DNA of 64,000 nt from Micrococcaceae bacterium RIT 802 (GTDB lineage Bacteria; Actinomycetota; Actinomycetes; Actinomycetales; Micrococcaceae): contig JAFEMX010000013.1 of assembly GCA_016892645.1 (NCBI GenBank), positions 1 through 64,000 on the forward strand, read 5' to 3'. The position numbers were made by a program, and so were the translations under genes. The notes under the pieces were generated by a model. That model had not been told where the DNA came from and searched no databases. It was given only the letters and a program-made list of their open reading frames with translations. Below, piece after piece: positions 27,153-39,442 of the stretch. Every line of letters starts with the position of its first letter. Position 1 is the stretch's first letter.

Positions 27153-28256
27153 GTGGCCGCCACGCATCTCACCGGGCCCGTCCTGGTCATCGGCACCGGG
27201 CTGCTCGGGGCCAGCGTCGGGCTGGGCCTGAGCCGGCTCGGCCTGACCGTGTTGCTGTCCGACACCTCGCCGACGGCGCAGCAGGTCGCCCAGGACATCG
27301 GCGCCGGTGCCATCTACGCCCCCGGGACGTCCCCGGAACCGGCACTCGTCGTGGTCGCCTCCCCGCCGGACGTCACCGCGGCCGTCGTCTCCCGCGCCCT
27401 GCTCGATCATCCCACTGCAACGGTGGTGGACATCGCCAGCGTGAAGACGTCGATCCTGCGCAGCCTGCAAGCCGACCCCGAATTGGGCGCGGCCGACCTG
27501 TCGCGCTATGTGGGCACCCACCCGATGGCCGGGCGCGAGAAGTCCGGACCGGCGGCGGCCCGCGGCGAATTGTTCACCGCCATGCCCTGGGTCATCTGCG
27601 CGCACCCCGGATCCGCCGAGGACAGCGTGCGCGTCGCCGGGTCGCTGGCCATCGACCTCGGGGCCACGGTGCACCGGCTGGACGCCGGCGAGCACGATGC
27701 CGCCGTCGCCCTCGTCTCCCACTTCCCCCAGATCGCCTCGTCGCTGCTGGCCTCCCGGTTGCTCAATGCCCCCGCCCACGCCCTCGGCCTGGCCGGAAAC
27801 GGACTCCGGGACACCACGCGCATCGCCGCCTCCGACCCCCGGCTCTGGATCCAGATCCTCAGCCACAACGCCCCCGAGCTGGTGGGCATCCTGCACGGGC
27901 TGCGGGAGGACCTCAACCGGCTCATCTCGACCCTGGAGAACCCCTCCGGCCCCGGGGCGTTGCTGGACCTCGCCGAGCTGATGGGGGAAGGGAACGCCGG
28001 GCAGGCCCGCATCCCGGGAAAGCACGGCGCGCCCCCGCAGGCCTTCGCCGTGGTCACGGTCATCGTCGACGACAAGCCCGGACAGATCGCCCAGCTGCTT
28101 GCGGACGTGGCAGCCGCGGGGGTGAACCTCGAGGACCTGCGGATGGAACACTCCTCCGGCCACAAGGTCGGGATGGTCGAATTGTCAGTATTGCCGGGGC
28201 GCAGCCAGGAATTGATGGAAGCCCTGACCGAACGTTCATGGAAGGTAGTGCAGTAA
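27153..28256 (+). CDS. tyrA: Prephenate dehydrogenase with C-terminal ACT domain
   Basis: A 367-residue NAD-dependent enzyme of tyrosine synthesis (prephenate to 4-hydroxyphenylpyruvate). The Rossmann motif is VLVIGTGLLGASVGLGLS, the active-site His is in YVGTHPMAGREKSGPAAARG, and a second conserved His lies in VSHFPQIASSLLAS. The last 75 residues form an ACT domain (VVTVIVDDKPGQIAQLLADV), likely for feedback by tyrosine. GTG start 3 bp after rluB; stop abuts the cmk start. Confidence 0.92.
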   Translation: MAATHLTGPVLVIGTGLLGASVGLGLSRLGLTVLLSDTSPTAQQVAQDIGAGAIYAPGTSPEPALVVVASPPDVTAAVVSRALLDHPTATVVDIASVKTSILRSLQADPELGAADLSRYVGTHPMAGREKSGPAAARGELFTAMPWVICAHPGSAEDSVRVAGSLAIDLGATVHRLDAGEHDAAVALVSHFPQIASSLLASRLLNAPAHALGLAGNGLRDTTRIAASDPRLWIQILSHNAPELVGILHGLREDLNRLISTLENPSGPGALLDLAELMGEGNAGQARIPGKHGAPPQAFAVVTVIVDDKPGQIAQLLADVAAAGVNLEDLRMEHSSGHKVGMVELSVLPGRSQELMEALTERSWKVVQ

Positions 28257-28925
28257 GTGGAGAATCTTGTGGTGGCCATCGACGGCCCCTCCGGCAGCGG
28301 CAAGTCCTCGGTATCGAAGGAGGTCGCCCGCCGACTCGGCGCGGCCTACCTCGACACCGGTGCCATGTACCGGGCGTTGACCTTCGCCTGCGTTGACGCG
28401 CAGCTCGACCTGGCCGACGCGGCTGCGGTGACGGATGCCGTGAAGGCCGCCCAGGTGGAGATCGGCACGGATCCGGACCACGAACGGGTCGTCGTCAATG
28501 GCCGGGACGTCACCAGCGAGATCCGCCAGCCCTACGTCTCCGAGGCGGTCTCCGCGGTGGCGGTCATCCTCGACGTGCGCGCCGAGCTGGTCCGCCGCCA
28601 ACAGGAGATCATCGCCGGCCACGAGCGCATCGTCGCCGAGGGACGGGACATCACCACCGTCGTCGCACCCGGGGCCCCGGCACGGATCCTGCTCACCGCC
28701 CGCGAAGAGGTCCGCATGGCCCGTCGCGGCCTGCAGCTGGGGGGCACGCAGTCCAGTGCCGACCTGCAGCGCCAGGTCGTCGCCCGGGACGCCAAGGACT
28801 CGACGGTCACCAGCTTCACCACCGCCGCCGATGGGGTCGTCACCGTCGACTCCTCGGATCTGGACTTCGAGCGGACCGTCCAGGCCGTGCTCTCCGTCGT
28901 GGAGGCCGCCGGCGCACCTGCCTGA
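28257..28925 (+). CDS. cmk: Cytidylate kinase
   Basis: A 222-residue (d)CMP kinase with the P-loop VAIDGPSGSGKSSVSKEVAR and YLDTGAMYRALT. GTG start directly abuts the tyrA stop. The neighbour der is the usual partner in actinobacteria. Confidence 0.94.
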   Translation: MENLVVAIDGPSGSGKSSVSKEVARRLGAAYLDTGAMYRALTFACVDAQLDLADAAAVTDAVKAAQVEIGTDPDHERVVVNGRDVTSEIRQPYVSEAVSAVAVILDVRAELVRRQQEIIAGHERIVAEGRDITTVVAPGAPARILLTAREEVRMARRGLQLGGTQSSADLQRQVVARDAKDSTVTSFTTAADGVVTVDSSDLDFERTVQAVLSVVEAAGAPA

Positions 28926-28961
28926 GCGCCCGCCGCCCCACGGCATGCAAAAATGGTAAGT

Positions 28962-28982
28962 GCTTCCGTGTACGGCGGAAGC
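28962..28982 (+). promoter_or_regulatory. Perfect small hairpin in the der leader
   Basis: GCTTCCG pairs with CGGAAGC across a 7-nt loop, 25 bp before the der ATG and 37 bp after cmk. It has no T run, so it is more likely an mRNA leader structure or operator than a terminator. Confidence 0.35.
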
Positions 28983-29006
28983 GGCGAACAAAGGAAACCC
29001 CTGAAC

Positions 29007-30545
29007 ATGACCGATCACGCCGCCGCACCCGGCGACGGAGACGAATACGTCCCCTCGGGAGAGGACCACGTCGCCGAAAAACTCAGCCAGATCACCGACG
29101 AGGAGGCAGAGCAACGCGCCGCCTCCCTGCGCGAAGGGCTCGCTGACTACGAGCTCGACGACGAGGACACCCGGCTGCTCTCGCACCTCGACGAGGACGG
29201 CTACGCGGAGGAGGACGATCATCTCCCGCCCGTCGTGGCCATCATCGGCCGCCCCAATGTCGGCAAATCGACCCTGGTCAACCGCATCATCGGCCGCCGC
29301 GAGGCAGTGGTCGAGGACGTCCCGGGAGTCACCCGCGACCGCGTGACCTACAGCGCCGAATGGAGCGGCCGCGACTTCACGCTGGTGGATACCGGCGGCT
29401 GGGAGCACGATGCCAAGGGCATCCACGCCCGGGTGGCCGAACAGGCCGAAGTGGCCGCGGACCTGGCCGATGCCGTCATTTTCGTCGTGGATTCCGCTGT
29501 CGGGGCCACCGCCACCGACGAGCTCGTCGTCAAGATGCTGCGCCGGCAAAAGAAACCGGTCTTCCTCGTGGCCAACAAGGTCGACGGCGAGGCGCAGGAA
29601 GCCGACGCCGCCTCCCTGTGGAGCCTGGGATTCGGCCAGCCCTATCCGGTCTCGGCCCTCCACGGCCGCGGCACGGCGGACCTGCTGGACGACCTGTTGG
29701 AAAAGCTTCCGGCCTATTCGGCCTTCGGCGGGATGATCCCGCGCGGCGGGCCCCGGCGGGTGGCCCTCATCGGACGCCCCAACGTCGGCAAGTCCTCGCT
29801 GCTGAACAAGCTGGCCGGGGCGGAACGCGTCGTCGTGGACAACACGGCGGGCACCACGCGCGACCCCGTCGACGAGCTCGTCGAGCTCGGTGGACGGACC
29901 TGGCGGTTCGTCGACACCGCGGGGATCCGGCGCCGCCAGCACATGGCACAGGGGTCGGACTACTACGCTTCCCTGCGGACGCAATCGGCGCTCGAGAAGG
30001 CCGAGGTCGCCGTCGTGCTCCTGGCCGTCGACGAGGTGCTCAGTGAGCAGGACGTGCGCATCCTGCAAACCAGCATCGATTCCGGGCGCGCATTGGTACT
30101 GGCCTTCAACAAGTGGGACCTGCTCGACGACGAACGCCGGCGTTACCTGGAACGCGAAATCGAGCAGGACCTGGCCCACGTGGCGTGGGCTCCACGGGTC
30201 AACCTCTCCGCGGCCACCGGCTGGCACAAGGAGAAGCTCGTTCCCGCACTGGACCTCGCCCTGGAATCCTGGGACCGGCGCATCCCCACCGGCAAGCTCA
30301 ACGCCTTCCTGGGCGAGCTGGTCGCGGCGCACCCGCACCCGGTGCGCGGGGGCAAGCAGCCGCGCATCCTCTTCGCCACCCAGGCCTCCTCGCGTCCTCC
30401 GCGTTTCGTGCTCTTCACCACGGGATTCCTGGACCCCGGATACCGCCGCTTCATTACCCGCCGCCTGCGGGAGACCTTCAGCTTCACGGGAACGCCCATC
30501 GAGGTCAGCATGCGCGTCCGGGAGAAGCGTGGACGGTCAAGGTAG
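29007..30545 (+). CDS. der: Ribosome-biogenesis GTPase Der (EngA)
   Basis: A 512-residue double GTPase for 50S assembly. G domain 1 begins [20 protein letters not shown] and G domain 2 [20 protein letters not shown], with NKVD and NKWD motifs, then a KH-like C-terminal domain. The first 70 residues are an acidic extension typical of actinobacterial Der. I chose ATG 29007 ([14 protein letters not shown]); the frame is open 18 codons further but through the leader hairpin. Confidence 0.93.
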   Translation: MTDHAAAPGDGDEYVPSGEDHVAEKLSQITDEEAEQRAASLREGLADYELDDEDTRLLSHLDEDGYAEEDDHLPPVVAIIGRPNVGKSTLVNRIIGRREAVVEDVPGVTRDRVTYSAEWSGRDFTLVDTGGWEHDAKGIHARVAEQAEVAADLADAVIFVVDSAVGATATDELVVKMLRRQKKPVFLVANKVDGEAQEADAASLWSLGFGQPYPVSALHGRGTADLLDDLLEKLPAYSAFGGMIPRGGPRRVALIGRPNVGKSSLLNKLAGAERVVVDNTAGTTRDPVDELVELGGRTWRFVDTAGIRRRQHMAQGSDYYASLRTQSALEKAEVAVVLLAVDEVLSEQDVRILQTSIDSGRALVLAFNKWDLLDDERRRYLEREIEQDLAHVAWAPRVNLSAATGWHKEKLVPALDLALESWDRRIPTGKLNAFLGELVAAHPHPVRGGKQPRILFATQASSRPPRFVLFTTGFLDPGYRRFITRRLRETFSFTGTPIEVSMRVREKRGRSR

Positions 30546-30628
30546 CTCCAAAAATGCGGTAGAGTAGCTGAGGAGCTTTTCGCAGACGGCACCCGCCCTC
30601 ACGGACGGGATAACGGCTGCGGAACCGC

Positions 30629-30702
30629 CGGGCTATGGCGCAGCTTGGTAGCGCGCCTGACTGGGGGTCAGGAGGCCGTGGGTTCGAATCCCGCTAGCCC
30701 GA
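30629..30702 (+). tRNA. tRNA-Pro (anticodon GGG)
   Basis: A full cloverleaf of 74 nt: acceptor CGGGCTA pairs with TAGCCCG, D stem GCGC/GCGC with loop AGCTTGGTA, anticodon stem CCTGA/TCAGG with loop CTGGGGG (anticodon at 30663-30665), T arm GTGGG-TTCGAAT-CCCGC, discriminator A. The 3' CCA is not fully encoded (CCG follows). A TAGAGT box at 30561-30566 may be its -10. Confidence 0.96.
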
Positions 30703-30708
30703 CCGGCG

Positions 30709-30756
30709 ACAAGGGGTCTTGCCAGAACGGAATACCGTTCAGGCAGGGCCCCTTCT
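30709..30756 (+). terminator. Terminator after tRNA-Pro
   Basis: A long hairpin: AAGGGG/CCCCTT outside, GCC/GGC next, and a perfect GAACGG-AATA-CCGTTC at the top. It follows the tRNA by 8 nt and ends in TTCTCC. Confidence 0.7.
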
Positions 30757-30925
30757 CCATGCTCCCAGCCGTCATCCGTGTACCGGTGGCGGGTCGGTTG
30801 GGGGACCGGCTTGCATGCAGGGATAACCGGTAGGCTAGGCTGGATAAAACACAAAGTCGGCGCGTCATTTGGATGACTGTCCAGGCAGTCGGCACCGGCC
30901 ATGCACCATTCCAGGGAGGAAGCAT

Positions 30926-31402
30926 ATGAGTGGCGATCACCGTTGGGAGGACGGGTCCGCGGAGCGTAAGCAAACCGCGGGCGAGACCACCAACATCAGC
31001 CTGCCTCCGGTCCGTGACGAGATCGTTCCCGAGGCGTCGCTGTCCACCGAGGAGCGCTCGTCGGTCAATGCGCTGCCGGAGGGATCCGCGCTGCTGATTG
31101 CACACTCTGGCCCCAATCGTGGTGCCCGCTTCCTGCTCGACGGCGAGGTGTCCACCGCGGGGCGCCACCCGGAGGCCGACATCTTCCTCGACGACGTGAC
31201 GGTCTCCCGCAAGCATGCCGAGTTCCGCCGTGATGGCGCCGGGTTCCAGATCGTTGATTCCGGTAGCCTCAACGGAACCTACGTCAACGGCGATCGTGTG
31301 GACGCGGTGCGCCTGCGCACCGGCTCGGAAGTGCGCATCGGCAAATTCCGGCTGACCTTCTATGCCGGCACCCTTCCCACGACCGCCTCACGGCAGGACT
31401 GA
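30926..31402 (+). CDS. garA: FHA-domain metabolic regulator GarA (OdhI-like)
   Basis: A 158-residue protein. A C-terminal FHA domain carries GRHPEADIFLDDVTVSRKHA and DSGSLNGTYVNGDRV. The N-terminal tail has the conserved ETT phosphosite (GETTNISLPPV), the target of PknB/PknG in mycobacteria and corynebacteria. Unphosphorylated protein inhibits 2-oxoglutarate dehydrogenase and glutamate dehydrogenase there. ATG 30926 has GGGAGGA at 30914-30920, 5 bp upstream. Followed after 11 bp by the ftsR-like gene, as in Rv1827-Rv1828. Confidence 0.93.
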   Translation: MSGDHRWEDGSAERKQTAGETTNISLPPVRDEIVPEASLSTEERSSVNALPEGSALLIAHSGPNRGARFLLDGEVSTAGRHPEADIFLDDVTVSRKHAEFRRDGAGFQIVDSGSLNGTYVNGDRVDAVRLRTGSEVRIGKFRLTFYAGTLPTTASRQD

Positions 31403-31413
31403 CGGTAATTCCT

Positions 31414-32163
31414 GTGGTTGCATCCGCGCATTCCCGACGCGGCGTCGGGGTAGGCGCCGACGCCCCCCGGGCGAGTGTGCTCAATATCGGAGAGGTCCTG
31501 ACCGAACTCGCGGAGGACTTCCCACAGACCACCGCCTCGAAGATCAGGTTCCTCGAGGAAAAAGGGCTCATTACCCCGCAACGCACCGCCGCCGGATATC
31601 GGAAGTACACCTCCGGGGACATTGACCGGTTGCGTTTCATCTTGTCGCTCCAGCGCGACCAGTACCTGCCCCTGAAGGTCATCAAGGACTATCTGGACGC
31701 CGTCGACCGCGGTGAACGCCCGGAACAGCTGGCCGGCGGACTGACGCTTGCCCCGCGCAGCGTGACCGACCAGCTCGCCCAGGAGATCGCCGGTCACACG
31801 CGTCCACTCACCCGGGCAGAGCTCCAGGGGGCCACCGGCGCGTCGGACGAGCTGGTGTCAGAGTTGCTGGCCTATGGCATCATCGCCGAAGAAGACCAGC
31901 GGTTCGATGAGCATGCGGTGCGCATCGCAACGGCCAGTGCCAAGCTGGCGGCCCATGGCATCGAGCCACGCCACCTGCGCGGCTTCCGCGCTGCCGCCGA
32001 CCGGGAACTCGGCCTCGTCGAGCGGGCCGTAGCGCCCCTGTCCAGCCGACGGGATGTCTCCTCCCGCGCCCGCGCCGCCGAAACGGCACGCGAGATCAGC
32101 GACGCCTGCCTGGCCTTGCACAGCGCGCTGGTCAACGGATCCATCGCCCGGATGGACCACTAA
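31414..32163 (+). CDS. ftsR: MerR family regulator, FtsR-like
   Basis: A 249-residue MerR-type regulator with winged HTH NIGEVLTELAEDFPQTTASK followed by IRFLEEKGLITPQRTAAGYR and LRFILSLQRDQYLPLKVIKD. Its C-terminal half is all helical, without metal-binding Cys. It is orthologous in position and sequence type to Rv1828 and to FtsR of Corynebacterium, which controls ftsZ. The GTG at 31414 has only a weak site; GTG 31477 (VLNIGEV) is an alternative start. Confidence 0.87.
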   Translation: MVASAHSRRGVGVGADAPRASVLNIGEVLTELAEDFPQTTASKIRFLEEKGLITPQRTAAGYRKYTSGDIDRLRFILSLQRDQYLPLKVIKDYLDAVDRGERPEQLAGGLTLAPRSVTDQLAQEIAGHTRPLTRAELQGATGASDELVSELLAYGIIAEEDQRFDEHAVRIATASAKLAAHGIEPRHLRGFRAAADRELGLVERAVAPLSSRRDVSSRARAAETAREISDACLALHSALVNGSIARMDH

Positions 32164-32180
32164 CCCTGCAGGAGGAACCC

Positions 32181-32663
32181 ATGCGAGAGCTCATGGTTGT
32201 CGGCGTCCGCATCGAACTGCCGTCCAATCAGCCGCTGGTCCTGCTCAAGGAGATCGACGGTCCCCGCCACCTGCCGATCTGGATCGGGGCACCGGAGGCC
32301 TCCGCCATCGCCATGAGCCAGCAGGGCATGTCCACGCCGCGACCCATGACCCACGACCTGCTTGAGTCCGTGGTCTCGGCCCTGGGGCACCCTCTGGTGG
32401 AGGCGAGGCTGGTGGCCGTGAAGGAAACGGTCTTCTATGCGGAACTGGAGTTCGACGGCGGCGCCAGTGTCGACTCCCGTGCCTCCGATGCCATAGCTTT
32501 CGCGCTGCGGGCCGGATGTCCGATCACCTGCGCCGAAGAGGTGCTCGAGGAGGCGGGCGTCATGGTCAGTGAGGACGGCAACACGGCCGACGGGGCCGAG
32601 GACCAGGTGCGCCAGTTCCGCGAGTTCCTCGCCGATGTGGAACCCGAGGATTTCGGCGAATAG
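32181..32663 (+). CDS. Bifunctional nuclease domain protein (DUF151)
   Basis: A 160-residue DUF151/BFN protein: MRELMVVGVRIELPSNQPLV, LPIWIGAPEASAIAMSQQGM and RASDAIAFALRAGCPI are characteristic. Plant BFN1-2 have both RNase and DNase activity; the bacterial role is unclear. AGGAGG precedes the ATG. The acidic C-terminus is short and typical. Lies between two merR genes, as Rv1829. Confidence 0.9.
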   Translation: MRELMVVGVRIELPSNQPLVLLKEIDGPRHLPIWIGAPEASAIAMSQQGMSTPRPMTHDLLESVVSALGHPLVEARLVAVKETVFYAELEFDGGASVDSRASDAIAFALRAGCPITCAEEVLEEAGVMVSEDGNTADGAEDQVRQFREFLADVEPEDFGE

Positions 32664-32673
32664 CGACACGCCC

Positions 32674-32728
32674 TCAAGTTAAGCTTGAAGGTCTTTGACG
32701 TGGGACCCGTTCGGCCGTACCGTCAAAG
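32674..32728. promoter_or_regulatory. Two inverted repeats upstream of the second merR gene
   Basis: TCAAG-TTAAG-CTTGA (32674-32688) is followed by CTTTGACG (32693-32700) and its perfect inverse CGTCAAAG (32721-32728), 20 nt apart. MerR-family proteins bind such dyads between -35 and -10, so autoregulation or control by the upstream MerR (FtsR-like) is possible. Confidence 0.5.
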
Positions 32729-32774
32729 CATAAGAATCCCATTGCTTCGCTGTCCCATCACTCGGCACAGTGGA

Positions 32775-32835
32775 CGGCATGTGAATGCCGCCACGGTTCC
32801 CGGCAGCCGGCAAACTCCCTATGGGGGGAGTTTTT
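32775..32835 (+). promoter_or_regulatory. Structured leader with intrinsic terminator before merR
   Basis: The hairpin CGGCAT-GTGA-ATGCCG (32775-32790) is followed by a perfect intrinsic terminator: AAACTCCC (32812-32819), 6-nt loop, GGGAGTTT (32826-32833) and two more Ts. This terminator ends only 6 nt before the GGAGGG ribosome site of the second merR gene. Transcripts entering from upstream would be stopped here, so it is either the end of the garA operon or an attenuator. Confidence 0.6.
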
Positions 32836-32851
32836 GACTAGGAGGGTCCAC

Positions 32852-33451
32852 GTGAGTCCGATAGGTGAGCATAGCGGGGCGTCGTCCGGCGCTGGCCGGG
32901 CGGGCACTGCTGCGAATGCGCAGGGACTGCTTTTCACCGAGGACCTGCCCGTCCTCGACGAGGGGGCGGGCTACCGGGGTACCGTCGTTTGCAAGGCAGC
33001 CGGCATTACCTACCGTCAGCTCGATTACTGGGCCCGGACCGGGTTGGTCGAGCCGGCAGTGCGCGGAGCTGCCGGTTCGGGTAGCCAGCGGTTGTATAGC
33101 TTCCGGGACATCCTGGTGCTCAAGGTCGTCAAAAGATTGCTCGACACCGGTGTTTCGCTGCAGCAGATCCGCACGGCGGTGGTCCACCTCCGCGAACGCG
33201 GAGTCGAGGACCTGGCGCAGATCACCCTGATGAGCGATGGCGCCTCCGTGTACGAATGCACGTCGGCCGATGAAGTCATCGATCTGGTGCAGGGCGGCCA
33301 GGGCGTGTTCGGCATTGCCGTTGGACGCGTCTGGCGTGAGGTCGAGGGGAGCCTTTCGGAACTGCCCAGCGAACATGCGGTTGACGAGGAAGCCGTCTTC
33401 CCCGGTGACGAGCTGGGCCGACGCCGGGCCGCCAAGAAGTCGGCCAGCTAG
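32852..33451 (+). CDS. MerR family transcriptional regulator (Rv1830-like)
   Basis: A 199-residue regulator with HTH YRGTVVCKAAGITYRQLDYW, ARTGLVEPAVRGAAGSGSQR and LYSFRDILVLKVVKRLLDTG, then a helix linker GVSLQQIRTAVVHLRERGV. No effector-binding Cys. The GTG is chosen because GGAGGG lies 5 bp upstream. Same place as Rv1830 in mycobacteria. Target genes unknown; upstream dyads suggest it may bind its own promoter. Confidence 0.86.
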   Translation: MSPIGEHSGASSGAGRAGTAANAQGLLFTEDLPVLDEGAGYRGTVVCKAAGITYRQLDYWARTGLVEPAVRGAAGSGSQRLYSFRDILVLKVVKRLLDTGVSLQQIRTAVVHLRERGVEDLAQITLMSDGASVYECTSADEVIDLVQGGQGVFGIAVGRVWREVEGSLSELPSEHAVDEEAVFPGDELGRRRAAKKSAS

Positions 33452-33477
33452 CCACGGTCTGGCCTTCCCCTCTGGAA

Positions 33478-33517
33478 ACAAGGAGCGCGTGCCCCCTGCG
33501 GGGACACGCGCTCTTGT
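33478..33517. terminator. Bidirectional terminator between merR and parA-like gene
   Basis: GAGCGCGTG (33483-33491) pairs with CACGCGCTC (33505-33513), with an inner CCC/GGG and outer ACAAG/CTTGT that are T/A-rich on both sides, between convergent genes. Confidence 0.75.
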
Positions 33518-33531
33518 GGTCTCGTCCGCGG

Positions 33532-34368
33532 TTAGCGGGTCGTCCGGGATGCTTCGGGGCGGGACGTGGAAAGGCCGCGCAACAATTCGTCGAAACGCGC
33601 CGCCGCGTGCCGAGCCGCCTCGCCGGGCCACTGGTGCACCGCGTACGCGGCGCCCTGGATCTGCTGCCAGTTTGACTGGTCGGGCAGTACGGGCGATAGC
33701 AGGGAATCACCGAACATCGTGCGCATCTCGTCCAGACGGAAACGCTGTTCCGCCGAGGAATCGCGGAACCTGTTGGCCACCACACCGGCGGTCTGCAGGC
33801 CGGGGACGAACTCCTTGCGGAACAGCTCCAGCGCCCGCAGCGTCCGTTCGGTCCCGGCCACGGAGAATAGGCTCGGTTCTGCCACCAGCAACACCCGCTG
33901 GCTGGCGGTCCATGCCATGCGCGTGAGCCCGTTCAGCGACGGGGGGCAATCGATGAGGACCAGCTGGTATTTGCTCTGGCGCGCCAGGATGTTCTGGAGC
34001 CGACGCAAATTGCGCAGCTTCAGGTCCGGCCGGTCGTAGATGCCGCTGAAGGCACCGCCGACCGCGACATCGAGCACGGGGCCCTGCTGGGTTTGACCGG
34101 CTTGGGGGGCGCGCGTCGTCCAGGGGCTCGGGGCTGCGGCCGCGGCGATATCGGCTCGTCGTGCGTTCTTGAGCAGGTGGCCGATGTCGTTCTCCCCGTT
34201 GGGCTCAACGCCCAGCCCCGTGCTGGCATCAGCGTGTGGGTCCAGATCCACCACCAGGGTCGGGATTCCCGCGGCCAACGCCGCCGACGCCAAACCGAGG
34301 GTGACAGACGTCTTCCCGACCCCACCCTTGAGACTGCTGATGCTCACGACCTGCACGGAACGGACCAC
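33532..34368 (-). CDS. Orphan ParA family ATPase
   Basis: A 278-residue ParA/Soj-like ATPase: Walker A VVSISSLKGGVGKTSVTLGL, A' LVVDLDPHADASTGLG, B VLIDCPPSLNGLTR. No ParB gene is adjacent. The GTG start lies in a divergent region shared with pyc. Orphan ParA-like proteins such as PldP in Corynebacterium influence division-site placement; that role here is a guess. Confidence 0.85.
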   Translation of the reverse strand: MVRSVQVVSISSLKGGVGKTSVTLGLASAALAAGIPTLVVDLDPHADASTGLGVEPNGENDIGHLLKNARRADIAAAAAPSPWTTRAPQAGQTQQGPVLDVAVGGAFSGIYDRPDLKLRNLRRLQNILARQSKYQLVLIDCPPSLNGLTRMAWTASQRVLLVAEPSLFSVAGTERTLRALELFRKEFVPGLQTAGVVANRFRDSSAEQRFRLDEMRTMFGDSLLSPVLPDQSNWQQIQGAAYAVHQWPGEAARHAAARFDELLRGLSTSRPEASRTTR

Positions 34369-34616
34369 GACCTTACTGTGTTGTTTCGCTGTTTCGGCTC
34401 CTACCCATCATAAGGTGGCGCCGCCCCCTGCCGCTCCACTGGCAGCGGTGTGGCACAGCTCATAACGAAACACAGTTACGGGTGTGTGGTGCGCCACTGT
34501 AGGGTATCGGCAGGCCTGGATCTTCACCTCGCGCCTGACGCACGGAAGCAGAACCGCCCGCAACATGGGCGCACCGTTGCGTATGTCCTGTCCGACAGAC
34601 ACCCTGCAGGAGCACC

Positions 34617-38063
<3,447 letters not shown>

Positions 38064-38082
38064 TACCGCGGGCATCGGGGCA

Positions 38083-38123
38083 TCGAGGGGGCGGTCACAT
38101 ACAGCGTGTGGCCGCCCCTCGGT
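38083..38123 (+). terminator. Terminator after pyc
   Basis: CGAGGGGGCGGTCACA (38084-38099) pairs with TGTGGCCGCCCCTCG (38107-38121) with one bulge; 7-nt loop. Starts 20 bp after pyc. No T run. Confidence 0.65.
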
Positions 38124-38178
38124 GCGCTAGGGTGATTGCTGACCAGCCGAACGACAGCACTTGTGCGCAAAGGATTCC

Positions 38179-39438
38179 ATGACCCAGCCCCACCAGAACC
38201 ACGACGACGAGGCCGCCGGAACGCGCCCGGAGGCGGGCCGGGACGACGCGCCAGAGCCGGTCGATCCCGACACGGAATCACCGGCGGGGCAGCACGACCA
38301 CGGGCCAGGACGCGGAACGGCAGGCCAGGGCGCCGCCGACGTCCCGGAACTCTCGGACTGGGAACCGGCAGGCGACGAGGATGCGTTCCAGGAAACATCC
38401 TTGCGGCCGGTAGGCGACGGGCAGGTCATCTCCGCCCCGCAGGCCGACCAGCCGGGTCCGCTCCCCACGGGCGCTCTGCAGGGCGTCCAGGACCCGCTCG
38501 CGGCATCGCCCGCCCCCGAAAGCGCCGCCCAGCTCACTGCCGACCGCTTGCTGGAACCGCGCGACCGCGAACCGGCCGGTGGATGGCGACGGCTGCTCTT
38601 CCGTGCCACCTTCGGCCGCGTGAACGTCGGGGATTCGGACACGGTGCGGATCCGCCGGCAGACGGAACGGCGGATCGCCGCCCCCTTGGAAGGCGCCACC
38701 CGCTACGTCCCGGTGCTCTCACGAAAGGGAGGGGTCGGCAAGACGACCGTCACGACCCTGCTGGGCATGTCGCTGGCGCAGTTGCGTGAGGACCGCATCA
38801 TTGCCCTGGATGCCAACCCCGACCGGGGAACGTTGAGCGACAGGTCTCCGGGAAAATCGGCATTCACCGCACGGCACCTGGTGCAGAACCGCTTCATGGT
38901 CGACACCTTCTCCAAGCTATCCAGCTACGCAGCACGTGAGGGATCGCGCCTGCACGTGCTGGCCTCCGATACCGACCCCCGCGTCGCCGAGGCCTTCGAC
39001 GACGCCGACTACCGCGCGGTGACCGACCTGCTCTCGAAGTACTACTCGATCGTGCTGACCGACTCCGGAACCGGCATGGTCCACACGGTCATGAAGGGCA
39101 CCCTCGAAAAGGCCGACGCCGTCGTCCTGGTTTCCGGGGCCAGCGTCGACGAGGCCCGCCTGGCCTCGGAGACACTTTCATGGCTCGAGGCCCATGGGCG
39201 CTCGGACCTGGCCTCGAATGCCATCGTGGTGATCAACCAGTCGTCGGGGCAGGGCCGCGGCGTGAACGTGGAGGAGATCGAGGCGCACTTCCGCTCGCGG
39301 GTGGCCACCGTCGTCCGGCTGCCCCACGACCCGCACCTGGCCGAGGGGTCACGCATCGAGCTCGACCGCCTCAAGCCGGCCACGAGGGATGCGGCCAGGG
39401 AGCTGGCCGCGCTGGTCGTGGATGAGCTGAAGGGCTGA
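38179..39438 (+). CDS. MinD/ParA-type ATPase with disordered N-terminus (EspI-like)
   Basis: A 419-residue protein. The first 130 residues are Pro/Gly/Asp-rich and disordered. GGWRRLLFRATFGRVN and IAAPLEGATRYVPV then lead into the deviant P-loop SRKGGVGKTTVTTLLG, and ALDANPDRGTLSDRS follows. This domain order and the RxTxGxVNxG segment are what I know from EspI, an ATPase encoded with mycobacterial type VII secretion systems. No ESX gene is adjacent; an EccC/EssC-like ATPase lies 12 kb away. ATG 38179 is preferred (AAAGGA 5 bp upstream) over an upstream TTG. Confidence 0.8.
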   Translation: MTQPHQNHDDEAAGTRPEAGRDDAPEPVDPDTESPAGQHDHGPGRGTAGQGAADVPELSDWEPAGDEDAFQETSLRPVGDGQVISAPQADQPGPLPTGALQGVQDPLAASPAPESAAQLTADRLLEPRDREPAGGWRRLLFRATFGRVNVGDSDTVRIRRQTERRIAAPLEGATRYVPVLSRKGGVGKTTVTTLLGMSLAQLREDRIIALDANPDRGTLSDRSPGKSAFTARHLVQNRFMVDTFSKLSSYAAREGSRLHVLASDTDPRVAEAFDDADYRAVTDLLSKYYSIVLTDSGTGMVHTVMKGTLEKADAVVLVSGASVDEARLASETLSWLEAHGRSDLASNAIVVINQSSGQGRGVNVEEIEAHFRSRVATVVRLPHDPHLAEGSRIELDRLKPATRDAARELAALVVDELKG

Positions 39439-39442
39439 ACGA

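Noticed and set aside
32664-32851. Known riboswitch (cobalamin, glycine, SAM-IV, ydaO) before merR
   Set aside because: I could not match the conserved cores of those classes; only generic hairpins and a terminator are seen.
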